Below, piece after piece: positions 21,694-32,480 of a DNA stretch of 64,000 nt. The position numbers were made by a program, and so were the translations under genes. How positions within the stretch are numbered: the stretch's first letter is position 1; each line of letters opens with the position of its first letter. The notes beneath the pieces were generated by a model that worked only from the letters and a program-made list of their open reading frames with translations, searched no databases and had not been told where the DNA came from. Origin of the DNA: Symbiodinium sp. CCMP2592 (lineage: Eukaryota; Sar; Dinophyceae; Suessiales; Symbiodiniaceae); NCBI GenBank assembly GCA_905221615.1, contig CAJNDT010003369.1, positions 124,001 through 188,000 on the forward strand, written 5' to 3'.

Positions 21694-21814
21694 CTCCTAA
21701 TTATCGGTCTGGTGGGTAGGAATTAGGAGATCAGTTTCGCGATCGTTGGAACAGACTTGATCTATCTTCTCCGTGGCCATTTTGGCGATAGCCGATCGGG
21801 CCATACCGAAAAAT
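21694..21814 (+). repeat. Split direct repeat A2
   Basis: 121 bp identical to A1. The B1-A2 junction (AACTGGT then CTCCTAATT) represents the joined ends expected of the circular intermediate. Confidence 0.93.
21771..21791 (+). promoter_or_regulatory. Dinoflagellate spliced-leader-like sequence in A2
   Basis: Identical to the copy in A1 (13264-13284), here 57 bases before the ATG of ORF5. Confidence 0.6.
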
Positions 21815-21850
21815 CCCACCCTCTCCACCCTATCTGTTCTTTTCGGTATG
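21802..21850. other. 11-bp hairpin overlapping the ORF5 start codon
   Basis: CATACCGAAAA (21802-21812) and TTTTCGGTATG (21840-21850) are perfect reverse complements around a pyrimidine-rich 27-base loop. The right arm ends with the ATG of ORF5, so pairing in RNA would hide the start codon. The left arm belongs to repeat A2; at A1 it can pair only with a 5-base TTCGG at 13311. Confidence 0.55.
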
Positions 21851-22744
21851 CGGGATCCTCGCAACGACGTTGGTCTTCAAGCGCTCGCTTTCGGCGACAC
21901 AGATCAACTGTGCCGTCCCTGCGTGGATTGCGGCCTGTTCACCGGCTGCTTCTGCGACGGGGACGGCCATGACGAATGTTACGCAGCCGTTCGGGTCCCC
22001 CGCGAAGACTGGGCTCCCAATCAACGCACTCCTTTGTGCACGGCTTGCGATCGTCGCTTTGATGCTTGCCATTTCTGCAGAAGGATCCCCTGGGTGACTC
22101 CGCCGGCTCATCGTGATCGCGATCGTCACCAGCCGGTCGGATATGATCATGGGGCGGATCCTCCCCTGTACTGGGATCAAATCACAGGTCGGCCTCCTTT
22201 TCAGCGGCCGCAGCCAAAGGCTCCGCCGGCTAAAGCTGCTCCGAATAGAGGTTACGATCAACCGATCTTGTATTTGGATCCCAAAGCTAGCGAGCCTCGT
22301 CAAGCTCGCACGGCTCCAGCTCAACGAAGACCGATGTTCGCCGAGCCTGCTCAGTACGTGGTTCCAGGACAGCCCCCCAGGTCGCTCGATGAAGTGCCGC
22401 CTGATGTTCAGATCGCAGGTCCTGCTTACTACGTGGTTCCAGGGCACTCTCCTCGGCGGCTCGATCGACTGCCGCCTAATGCGGAGCTTCCTCCCGGCAC
22501 CGAGATCATGGTGCCTACGCGAAGTTCGACTCCGCAAACCAAAGCGCCGCCCAGCCCCGCCCAGATCGCGGCGTACCAAGCTGGCCGCGCGGCACCTGCT
22601 CGTGCCAAAGCCAAGGCTACTCCAGATGCGGCCTTTCGGGCGGCCGAGCGGCAGCTCATCGACCTGCTCGGTGCGGCTCCTCTTGACGAAGATCCCATCG
22701 AGGAGCCCTCGCCCGAGCCAGAGGATCCGATCGAAAACTTTTGA
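21848..22744 (+). CDS. ORF5, cysteine-rich zinc-binding-like protein
   Basis: 298 residues from the ATG at 21848, lying between A2 and B2. The N-terminal 80 residues hold ten cysteines: Cys22, 25, 28, 34, 36 and 44, then Cys64-x2-Cys67 and Cys74-x2-Cys77, with His41 and His75 nearby. This spacing suggests two or more zinc sites, RING- or MYND-like in general form, but I cannot assign a family. The middle is rich in Pro and Ala with a 25-residue repeat (YVVPG-x2-PR-x-LD-x2-PP) present twice, at about 22355 and 22430. The tail is acidic (DEDPIEEPSPEPEDPIENF). No enzyme signature is seen. Its place between the split repeats, behind its own copy of A, suggests separate expression from the A2 region. 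It may be accessory to the element, or the cargo of a separate non-autonomous element. Confidence 0.75.
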   Translation: MRDPRNDVGLQALAFGDTDQLCRPCVDCGLFTGCFCDGDGHDECYAAVRVPREDWAPNQRTPLCTACDRRFDACHFCRRIPWVTPPAHRDRDRHQPVGYDHGADPPLYWDQITGRPPFQRPQPKAPPAKAAPNRGYDQPILYLDPKASEPRQARTAPAQRRPMFAEPAQYVVPGQPPRSLDEVPPDVQIAGPAYYVVPGHSPRRLDRLPPNAELPPGTEIMVPTRSSTPQTKAPPSPAQIAAYQAGRAAPARAKAKATPDAAFRAAERQLIDLLGAAPLDEDPIEEPSPEPEDPIENF

Positions 22745-22759
22745 TTTTGTTCGCGGGGA

Positions 22760-22980
22760 ATCGCTTGTCTGATGTGTCCGATCGGATGATGTTGCGGTCT
22801 GTGGTGAATGCCATGGCGCACCCCTCGGCGATCGGGGGTCCGATCGGACTTGTGAAGATCAAGTGAAATTTTGATGATCCGACTGTGGCCGACTCCCACG
22901 TTGCGGTCGCATGAGAAAGGTGCGATCGCCGATAGTCTGTTCAGTGAGGGCACCGAGCGTCTGCGATCGTAGTAACTGGT
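22760..22980 (+). repeat. Split direct repeat B2 (right terminus)
   Basis: 221 bp, 219 identical to B1, ending in AACTGGT exactly where the TATG microsatellite resumes. Confidence 0.93.
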
Positions 22981-23140
22981 ATGTATGTATGTATGTATGT
23001 ATGTGTGTATGTGTGTATGTATGTATGTATGTATGTATGTATATGTATATATACATATATGTATATGTATATATATACACATATATCCATATATATATAT
23101 GCATCTATACATATATATATAATTATATATAATTATATAA
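22981..23140. repeat. TATG/TA microsatellite, right flank of the retrotransposon
   Basis: Continues the tract interrupted at 13186; it begins with seven ATGT-type repeats and passes to TA-rich sequence before the unit sequence resumes (GAGTCTCATGTGGATG). Confidence 0.9.
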
Positions 23141-23430
23141 GTATATATTGCTGACGAGTCTCATGTGGATGCTGGTTTCTCGCTCGTTGGTCCATCAAGC
23201 ACGCTTTCAAACAAAACACGAAGCTCTGTTTTGGGATGCCTGGCTGGCTGACTCCCTAGAGTCCCTAGAGCCAACCTGCAAGTAATTCCCCTGGAGAAAA
23301 GAGCGGCTTGGTAGGTCTTCTTTGGGTGCTTCAGGTGACGATGGCCACACCGTGAAGGTGACAGGCCTGTTGTTACGTTAGCTTCCATTTTACCAATATC
23401 AAATGCACTTGCAAAGGCCTATCGTGGCGG

Positions 23431-24168
23431 TTGTGCCACTTCCAAATCCGTAAGGACCCACGTCTGCCACAGCATACCATCTACTGCGTCGGAGTTTCCT
23501 GGATCCTGAGCATTTGTCTTCCCTCTTACCGGATTTGTCCTGAAAATCGGAGTTGCAGGACTTTGAAGGATGTGGGCCAGTGGTCACCTGTCGTGTCCCC
23601 AAGGACAAGGCCCGATGGAATCAGCCGTGCTCGTTTGTTACTAGGTCGCGATTTCTCTCGCATGGACATGTTGGCCACGGCAGTGGAGGACGGCTACATC
23701 AAAGGTTATGCTTTTATCCAATTCAATCATGAAGATGCCGCGAGCTCAGTGAGCTCCCCGTTCAAGGCTCAAGGTTGTGGATGGGGCCCTGTGTTCTGTA
23801 TTCGGAAGTGCGGCCAGGCCGTTCAGCAGGCTTTGGAGTACCATGGGACGTTCTACTACGGCAGAAAGATCTTCGTCAACAAAGCACGAGGTCAGGCCCT
23901 GCCTTTTAGCTTGCTTGTGGACTCCGGTGCTTCGGATTCTGGCAGGTGGCAGGGGAAAGGGACGAAACGTCCGCCGGAACGGAAGTCCGGAAGGCCAAAG
24001 GTGGCTTGGAGATTGATTGCATCATTGCTTGTGGGCCAGCTTCGGGACGGGCCCACCCGAGTAGAAGCGCGCAAGCAGCAGGGTTGCGTAGGAGTACGCT
24101 ACAGTCGGTCCCGAGTCAATTGTGGCCTCTTGCCAAGCTCAAGCTGTTGGGCCTCGATGAAAAATTGA
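23431..24168 (+). pseudogene. RRM gene relic, copy 2
   Basis: 245-codon open frame equivalent to 5257-5988. RNP1 (KGYAFIQF) is at 23701-23724 and the C-terminal strand reads ALEYHGTFYYGRKIFVNKA. It differs from copy 1 in the tail (KARGQALPF), a version shared with copy 5. The middle RRM segment is again in another frame. Confidence 0.5.
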
Positions 24169-27100
24169 GGTGTTTCCTCGTTTGTGCCGGGCCGTTGCCC
24201 CACTGCGAGAATCGCCCAAGCGAAGTTGCCCTGATCAAGTGTAGTGTCGTAAAGTAAATCAAGACTCTGATATAATCTGTTTATTTCTGCCGAGCCCACG
24301 AGATATTGCGTCTGTTCTCTGCCCGCTGTGGGCAGAATGCCGAAAGCTGGGCCTTGCTTCCACGTTTACAAACAGAGGGATTTGAGGGTTGGAGAGGTTC
24401 CGGGAGATTCCAACTTCGAGACTCAGGGATGTTTAGCGGTCTGTAAGGGAAGCACCCTAAGATGCGATGATGGGTCAGAGGCTTCAGGGTTATATAGGTC
24501 GGGCCAGGCACAGACTGATCGCAGCAACGGGCCACAGAAGCTGAGACATTCCCTCTCTTGCGTCAATGCTGCAGGTAGCTGTTGGTTTCAGTCTAGTGTT
24601 TGGTGATTCTGGGGATCCCACATCAAAGACTCGGGTGCATTCAGACTTATACGGCAGGTCAATCGGGCTATGAGTTCCGGATCTTGGTTCTTAAGATAGC
24701 AGCGAAGGATGTGGAAGCTGATGCGCACGCACGCCGCAGTGCAAAATCTTCTTGCGTAAGAGTTGCTGTAGCCGAAGTGTGTTCCAAGGCTGAAAGCCCA
24801 ACTCGCCCAACATCTGCTTGCACCTTCGAAGTAGTGACGCTTGAGTACAGACGCTCTTCCAGGTTTTGGTTCGTGTGGCGACACGGGTGAGCCATCAACT
24901 GCCAAGTTTCAAAGCGCAGAATTGCTCTCGTTTCTATCTCAAGCTTCGCTGTCGAGGCTCATGCAGTGAGAATTCCTGGCCCATCAAAGTCGGTCCTTGT
25001 TCTAGGGTGCTTGTAGCTTGCATTCGTGCATGTCTTGAATAGCCTAGCAGATGCAGCAGCCATCAGTTCCGCAACCAGAAAACGCTCAAGCGAAGTTGCT
25101 TTGGATGCTGAGCCAGCCTTTCTGTGGGTGCAAGAAAGATTAGGGTCTTGGGTTTAGGCATCGGTTGGTTTGGTTCGTGCAGCTTTCATGGTGTTCATGC
25201 ATTGTGCACTGCGCTTGAAGCCCGAACCATTTGGACCAACAGCGTCTTGCAAGTGCATCTGTGTATTCGCTGGCAGTCACCAGGAAGCATGCGGCGCAGG
25301 AATCCCAAATGGGCCTGACGCAGAATTACAGATTTGAGTATCGTGCGACATCTTTGCTTCTTGGCTCTGACAGCCTTCAGTGGATTGCACAAAGCATTGC
25401 AAATCCCAACAGATCATGCAGGCGTTCCGCTATGTTTGTTTTGCGGGGGTTGCGGGGCAGGGTCGTTGAATGACCCTGGAATGTTCCAGTGCACGGTAGC
25501 CAAGGCAGGCCAGGCGTGAAGATCCAACTCAGGTTTTTGGTAGCTTTCTTTGTGTTGCATGGAATTTTAGCAGAGACCCTATGTTGTTGTCCCTGCCCAC
25601 TTGATCCGTGGCACCGTCACAGGTCTGTGTCATGATGGTTGCGCCTGCATGGTCTAGACCTCGGAAAGCGCTTGGATGCCTGTGGAATACTTGTAGGGCC
25701 GTACAAACAAGACGACATGAAGAATCCCTACATTGTAATCAGTGAGATACCACAACAGTATCGCAAGTTTCCCTAGCATTTGCATTATATTCCAATGATA
25801 ATTCTACAACAGTATCATGATCCTGAGGAGCGCCAGCGAAGCTTGGAGGGTGCAACTGTGCGACATGGAGCAGGCCCAAGCAAACACTCGAGTGCAGTTG
25901 AGTTCGGGCTTCATTTCCGAGGCCCTTGAGGAAAGATTTTTGCAGGGCTGCTAACTCAAATCTAAATACCTAAACTGATGATGGTTGGTTGAGGAAAGTT
26001 TTTTCGCATGGCATGGGGTCGGGTGGAGCGGGGGTGGGAGATGATGTCCAGTCATTCTGGAGGGACACAAAACCAAAGTTCAGATGACTTGCGCTGAGGT
26101 CCGTGTGACCTTTCATACGGCCTTCAGCAAGAGTTTCGACATGTTTCGACTTTCCCAGGTATGCTGCTAGTTGCTGCTACAGGGCTGCACATGTTTCCGC
26201 CACGAGGAGGGCTGTGGGCTTCTAATAAGTGATGACTTGGAGCATAGATGCAGGGGAACCCCGCAACGCATATTCTGATTGCGTAGCCTCCCCTGCCGTA
26301 CCAAAGTCGAGTTCGTCTCTTCAGCTCTTTTAGTGTTTTGTCATTGTACTGCTTCTTGGAGCCGAATCTTCCCGGAAGTCGAAGGAGGTCAAAGGAAATC
26401 CCGAAGCAAACCTCTGAATGAATTTTTTACATTGGAACATGACTTGAAGTAGGTCCGTGGGGGCTAGATGCCATTGAAGGGGCAACTTCTTTAACAATCT
26501 TGGCAGCTGTGTCTCCTTCGCTGAGGAGGAAATGCATTCCATGGCTGCGTTGGAACCTCAGTCTCATCAGGACCCAGTGGCAGCGAGCGCTGGTTTGATG
26601 CTGGCCGTATTCGGGTATCCGGCCCGTCCCCTGGACATCTCGTCACCTTTGCCATCCCTTGTGATGACTCAGTCTTCGTATTCTCAGGCCACCCTCATCG
26701 ATGCATGCCCATATGCATGACACCAACTCATGAAATCAATCACCTTTCCTCCGTTGGGCCTGACCTCGAGGCAAAGCGCAAGAAAGGTGGCGTTTCAGCC
26801 CCGGCATTTATCTACAAGTTTCAGTGGTTGTTGGAGAGGGGAGAGGGCAAGTGCACATTGCATGTTCTGAGGACGGCGGTGCTTTCATGCATTGTCATGC
26901 GAAATCATTGAAAAATCTAGAAGAGGAGTGAGACTACAGCAGCGACTCGTGTAACCAGTCCTCATGAGGCACCATTCATATTCATGTTGGTGTAGCAGCA
27001 CAATACCCGCGCCTGGCTGCATGTATCTGTGCAGATGCCTGCGTGCATGAATGCGCATGTGTGCACATCTTGAGGGAGCATGCTACCCTTCTTCCGCCGC

Positions 27101-27448
27101 TTTCTGTGAACATGAGGATGCACGATTGTCTTGCTTACGTTACGCATCAGCACGCCATCATCAGAGTTGCAGGCTATTGATGGGTTACTGTTGCTTTGTC
27201 TCGGCATGAGGCCCAGCATGCCTCCTCCGTGGACACGGCCAGGCAGATGTGGACAGTTCTCGGGTTGGACAGGAATTCATCGGCAATGTATATTTTTCCC
27301 CCCTCATGTGTGACTCTGTACGTTTTGTGCGAAGCTTCCGGCTGTTGTTGGACGCTTTCTTGGGTCTTTGCGGCGCGATGCCAAGTTGTCAACTGATGGG
27401 TTCACTTTTTCCAAGGCGACTCCCGAAAAATGGACAGCGAACGTGTAT

Positions 27449-27530
27449 GTATACGTGTATACATAATATATATATATATATATATGTCTATACATACTCT
27501 GCATGTGTGTGTGTATGTATACACATCTAT
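27449..27530. repeat. TA/TG microsatellite in copy 3 head block
   Basis: Counterpart of 9199-9290 with a shorter TG run. Confidence 0.8.
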
Positions 27531-29708
27531 AATATAGAGATATCTGCGGGAGGGGTCTCCAGGGTCTGTTTGAACACTTGGGCGTACTCATTTTGATTCT
27601 TCTCCTCCCCAAAGTAAAGGCAGCGGTTACAACAAATATGTCTTGGCCCGAAGCCCTCTGATCACGAATTTCCTGTGAACTCAATGAGTAAGGTGATTAA
27701 AGACAATCATAATCGAGCCAAGTCAGCGGGTCGGTTCACTTGGCAGCTTAAGACCATCCCCCCTCCACGACCCTTGCGACTTCCCTGCATCTGTTAAGGA
27801 AGCCAGACAATTTCGTGTGATTTGACGGATTTGGGCGATGTCATGGCATGCTTGCCCATGTTTGGCTGCTGGGAAATGGTTCCGCCAACTGTCCGAAGAG
27901 TAGGGAGTGACAGTGACAGGCTTTGGGGAGACGCCAATGACAACAGTGCTGGCCTCGGGTCGTTCGCGCAGGGTCGGGAAGTGAAGTGCTGTTGGACCTG
28001 AGAGGAAGCTTGAGCAATCGGAGCGGTCCTGTCGTCATTTTGGTCGCGAGAGGTTACGCAGTTGACGCTCGCACCCTCACAAGACCCAACCTCCGAGCCT
28101 GAAGCAGAGAGTTGCAGGCTCAAAGGCGGATTTGTTCAGAAGCTTAGCGCCACCCATGCGCTTGCAGGTTCGCCTTCCGACACTCCTTCCACAGGCCGGG
28201 TGCATTTGCATGCCGGGTGGAGTGCGTTGTGCGGCGTTTGAACTTGGGCGCTCAAGTGGCAAGAAAGCATTGCCTGGGCGAAGAACGGCACCTTGTTTGG
28301 CAAACTGGCGCCAGATTCTATTCCAGAGTGTTGGGGTAGTTTCACGCGAGAGGTTTGAACCGGTCAGGTTGGGGAGGCATTGCCCTAAACTTGTCTTATT
28401 TCCAGCAGAGCGACTGTGTTGCATATCTTTTTTCTTGCTTAACCCAATCTCGCATAAGCCGATTTTGGAGTTTGGGCAGATGGGTTCTGCAACATTTTCA
28501 TGATCTGGGTGGTTCCCATCTTGAGCTGTGCTCCATCCTGCGAGCTTGACGATGCTCAAGGTAAGCCATGGCTAATGTAGGTAAAGTGAGAAACACGTCT
28601 GCACGAATCATACTTCAGCAGCACGCAGCTTTGCAATTGTCGATTGCTGCTGCAGTCTCCGATTTCCGCCATCTAGCCACTTCTTGTTAACTTCGACGGT
28701 CTTGCGCCTCTGCCTGCGAATCCGAAAGCCTGTGGAATGTCAAGTCGTGGTCTCTTCACTGAAGCGCGAAACTCATCTCCTCACGACGCTCAGTGCCAGC
28801 AATCGCCGGGCGAGTGGAATAAGCCGACGTCACATCCGACGTCACATACTGGAAGCTTTCGGCAGGATGACCTTGCGAGCGGTGGAAGCAGGATACGGAT
28901 AGGGGGCCCAAGAGCGGGTGGAGCAGACGGAACGGATCGGTGGACACTGCGGCTGAGCTCCGGTCTGGTCACTTGGAGACACGGCGAATGTGTTCTGAGG
29001 AGTGCAATGAATTTGCCAGTGTCGCGCATGACTGCATCTGCCGCTGAGGCAAACGGGATATGTTCCCAAGGTGAAGTATTCCAAGGTCGAAGGTGAGTGT
29101 GCGCAACCCTGAATCTGCAGAAGCCTGGCACCTGTCGGCGGGCTGCCAGCTCGAAGGATGAAGCACGTGGTCGATGCACTGCTGGAAGCAACCTAGGGAT
29201 TCCGCGACATATTCAGACATCAGTAGATTTCATTGCCGGAAAGAGGCGATCCCGCAAGCATTCCCATGTTGACACAGGTATTGCAAAGGGTACGTCGTCG
29301 GGTCAGTGAGAATGATAGCGGCTTAGGGTGCAAAGTGTGGATGCTTGCGGACATGTTTCCATGGATAACCTCTGTCTGCCGATTGCCAGCGCACGACAAA
29401 AGGAGCGCGAGCTTTCTCTCTTGCTTGTGGAACAGTGAAGGGTTGCCGCGCAGCTGTTACTGAGAAACTTGTCACAGCACCGTCCAGGTCGCCAGCTAGA
29501 CCCTGGAGGCGTCGAACGAGTGGGTTGGTGCTTGCGAAGCAAGTTCATCAGCCTCCACGCCATAATTCGCAGAATGCGCTCACCACTTATTTCGTTGACA
29601 ACCACTAGTGAGTCTCTGTTCTGCATGCTGGTACTTATTGACCAGTGCTAGAGCTGAAGGGAAGAGAGGAGCGGGCGTCATTGCAGTGCTGGCAGGTGGG
29701 GACGTCGA

Positions 29709-29725
29709 CTCGTCACGCTGACGAG
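29709..29725. other. Perfect 7-bp hairpin, copy 3
   Basis: Same CTCGTCA-CGC-TGACGAG hairpin. Confidence 0.5.
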
Positions 29726-31097
29726 GTGACAGTGCCTAGCAATCCTTGGTTAAGGGCTCTCAGGGTCTACGATTCTCGCTATAGCCGCGATATTCTTTGC
29801 CTTTGAATTCTGCAAACCCAGTCGTCAGAAGCTTTATTGCGCCTTGCCCCGGCAAACCTCACAGACCCTAAACCCCACAGACCCTAAACCACAAAACGGC
29901 GATGTGGGGGCCTCCGGAAATTGCAGACAGCTGAAGTTTGGGGCCGTTGGCTACGTATACAAGCGCGCCCAGAGGGACCCGAAGTGCTCTCGAGCATTGT
30001 TGGTGTAGGCCGTCAGGCCAGGCCGCCCATCTCCGTCCCTATCTGATTCTGTGAATTACGGTTTGAAGGGCACCTGCCGTTTAATGGTCATGGAGCCGGG
30101 CAACCAAGAAGAATCCAGATACTTGTATAACAAATTTCAGGTTATGACCAGCAGCTGTACCGGTAGAGTAGAAATGACCGTCCTTGACCGGAGGAGGAGA
30201 GATGATCGGGTCTTATGTAGGACTTGGGAGCCTGTAGCAGCACCTTCGTGAAGCTCCGTGTAATGCCACAGTCCGGATATGCGTGTGGTTATCTGAAGGC
30301 ATAAGGGCTGAGATTTCCTCTCCTCACGCCCGCCAGATTTGCGACTGTTCGCATGTTAACACTTGCAACAAATACCTGTTCGAACGCAGACAAACTTTGG
30401 AGCTTTCAATCTGCAGACTTCCCAGACCCCAAACAAACTTAAGAACTTTCAAATCTTCAATATCCAGCCTTTTGAAAGCCCAAACAATTGAAACCTGTAA
30501 TTCCTCAAACTCTCGAACCTCAAGCTCTTGCGCTTTCAACCTGTCGTGTTGTCAAGCTTTCGATTGACTTCCACGACGCCCCGCCTGTCTGCCGGTGGAC
30601 GCCTGCGTCTGATGCGACCCTCTCAAACTCTCAAGCGAAGTTTTTTTCAAGCTTTCGAGCGCCACACTGATTCAGGGTTCGACCTCCAAACTCTCGAACT
30701 CGGGAAGCTCCCAAACTTCACATCCTCGAAGAATCTCCAGGAGGATAACGTGCCATTGACAATATGGAGGCAATGAGTCAACTGGTTCTTAGTCGAGAAT
30801 CAGGGGATTTTGTAGGGACTGTCTTTCAATTTCCAAAATGTCTTGAAAGCATTGGGGGGAAACAAGTGGGACCACACACGGCATAGAAGAAAACGACTAA
30901 GGAAACTAGTTCGATTTAGGGATGCTGCTGATTGAGTTCCGGTCACGAACAAACCGGAGGCATGCGGTGGACAGCGAGCTGCGGTCCGCGCAAACCTCAG
31001 CTTCAGGATGCGTAGCCAGCACTTGAGATGTGCGCGTTTCTACGGCCTGCGCTCAAAAGTATATGCGGTATACCCTACACTCAATGCCCTTTGCTAG

Positions 31098-31132
<35 letters not shown>

Positions 31133-31204
31133 GGTACAATAATTACTCATTACTAGCGAGGCTTTGCACTTTTCAATAGTATGGTCAACTCCGTATTTAG
31201 CTGA

Positions 31205-31450
31205 GTGTATATATATACACACGTATGTGTATGTATGTATGTATGTATGTATGTATGTATGTATGTATGTATGTATGTATGTATGTATGTATGTATGTAT
31301 GTATGTATGTATGTATATGTGTGTATGTGTGTATGTGTGTATGTATGTATGTATGTATGTATATGTATATGTATATACATATATATATATATATATACAT
31401 ATCCATATATATATATATATATATGCATTTATACATATATATATATAAGT
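31205..31450. repeat. TATG microsatellite, copy 3
   Basis: A long nearly pure run of TATG (about 31228-31315), then GTGTATG and TA-rich parts. It is the uninterrupted counterpart of the retrotransposon insertion site. Confidence 0.9.
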
Positions 31451-31748
31451 ATGTATTGCTGACGAGTCTCATGTGGATGCTGGTTTCTCGCTCGTTGGTC
31501 CATCAAGCACGCTTTCAAACAAAACACGAAGCTGTGTTTTGGGATGCCTGATGATGCCTGGCTGGCTGACTCCCTAGAGTCCCTAGAGCCAACCTGCAAG
31601 TAATTCCCCTGGAGAAAAGAGCGGCTTGGTAGGTCTTCTTTGGGTGCTTCAGGTGACGATGGCCACACCGTGAAGGTTACAGGCCTGTTGTTACGTTAGC
31701 TTCCATTTTATCAATATCAAACGCACTTGCAAAGGCCTATCGTGGCGG

Positions 31749-32480
31749 TTGTGCCACTTCCAAATCCGTAAGGACCCACGTCTGCCACAGCATACCATGT
31801 ACTGCGTCGGAGTTTCCTGGATCCTGAGCATTTGTCTTCCCTCTTACCGGATTTGTCCTGAAAATCGGAGTTGCAGGACTTCGGCGAATGTGGGCAAGTG
31901 GTCACCTGTCGTGTCCCCAAGGACAAGGCCCGATGGAATCAGCCGTGCTCGTTTGTTACTAGGTCGCGATTTCTCTCGCATGGACATGTTGGCCACGGCA
32001 GTGGAGGACGGCTACATCAAAGGAATCGCTTTCATCCAATTCAATCATGAAGATGCCGCGAGCTCAGTGAGCTCCCCGTTCAAGGCTCAAGGTTGTGGAT
32101 GGGGCCCTGTGTTCTGTATTCGGAAGTGCGGCCAGGCCGTTCAGCAGGCCTTGGAGTACCATGGGACGTTCTACTACGGCAGAAAGATCTTCGTCCGCAA
32201 AGCAGGAGGCAAGGACGCCCTGCCTTTCAGCTTGCTTGTGGGCTCCGGTGCTTCGGATTCTGGCAGGTGGCAAGGGAAAGGGACGAAACGTCCGGCGGAA
32301 CGTTTGAAGTCCGGAAGGCCAAAGGTGGCTTGGAGATTGAATGCGGGCCAGCATCGGGACGGGCCCACTCGAGTAGAAGCGTGCAAGCAGCAGGGTTACG
32401 TCGGAGTACGCTATAGTCGGTCCCGAGTCAATTGTGGCCTCTTGCCAAGCTCAAGCTGTTGGGCCTCGATGAAAAATTGA
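31749..32480 (+). pseudogene. RRM gene relic, copy 3
   Basis: 243-codon open frame. RNP1 reads KGIAFIQF at 32019-32042 and the C-terminal strand ALEYHGTFYYGRKIFVRKA. The middle RRM segment (DFGECGQVVTCRVPKDKA) is present in another frame near 31877-31935. Confidence 0.5.

Larger units (their letters stand above)
13187..22980 (+). mobile_element. Tyrosine-recombinase retrotransposon with split direct repeats
   Basis: A 9794-bp element with the layout A1 (13187-13307), ORFs 1-4, B1 (21473-21693), A2 (21694-21814), ORF5, B2 (22760-22980). A1 and A2 are identical and B1 and B2 differ at two positions. This A1-B1A2-B2 arrangement is the split direct repeat structure known from PAT- and Ngaro-type tyrosine-recombinase retrotransposons. 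The element encodes a complete tyrosine recombinase and RT-RNase H, and no DDE integrase or protease is seen. It interrupts a TATG microsatellite without a visible target duplication, though a short one would be hard to see in such a repeat. Base use differs from the flanks, with dense GATC and CGATCG. An alternative reading is an A-ORFs-B element and a short A-ORF5-B element in tandem. Confidence 0.9.
8310..26551. repeat. Tandem array unit, copy 2 (carries the retrotransposon)
   Basis: Total 18.2 kb, of which 9794 bp is the inserted element at 13187-22980, leaving about 8.4 kb of unit. It follows the same order as copy 1 but its head block is closest to copies 3 and 4. The stretches 8310-13035 and 24170-26551 hold no recognised gene. 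Confidence 0.9.

Noticed and set aside
13187-22980. LTR retrotransposon or endogenous virus
   Set aside because: There are no long terminal repeats at both ends, no protease or DDE integrase, and the repeats are split (A1, B1A2, B2), with a tyrosine recombinase present.
22981-23040. Possible CRISPR-like regular repeats in the TATG tracts and minisatellite
   Set aside because: The repeats have no unique spacers and no associated genes, and the sequence is eukaryotic in character.
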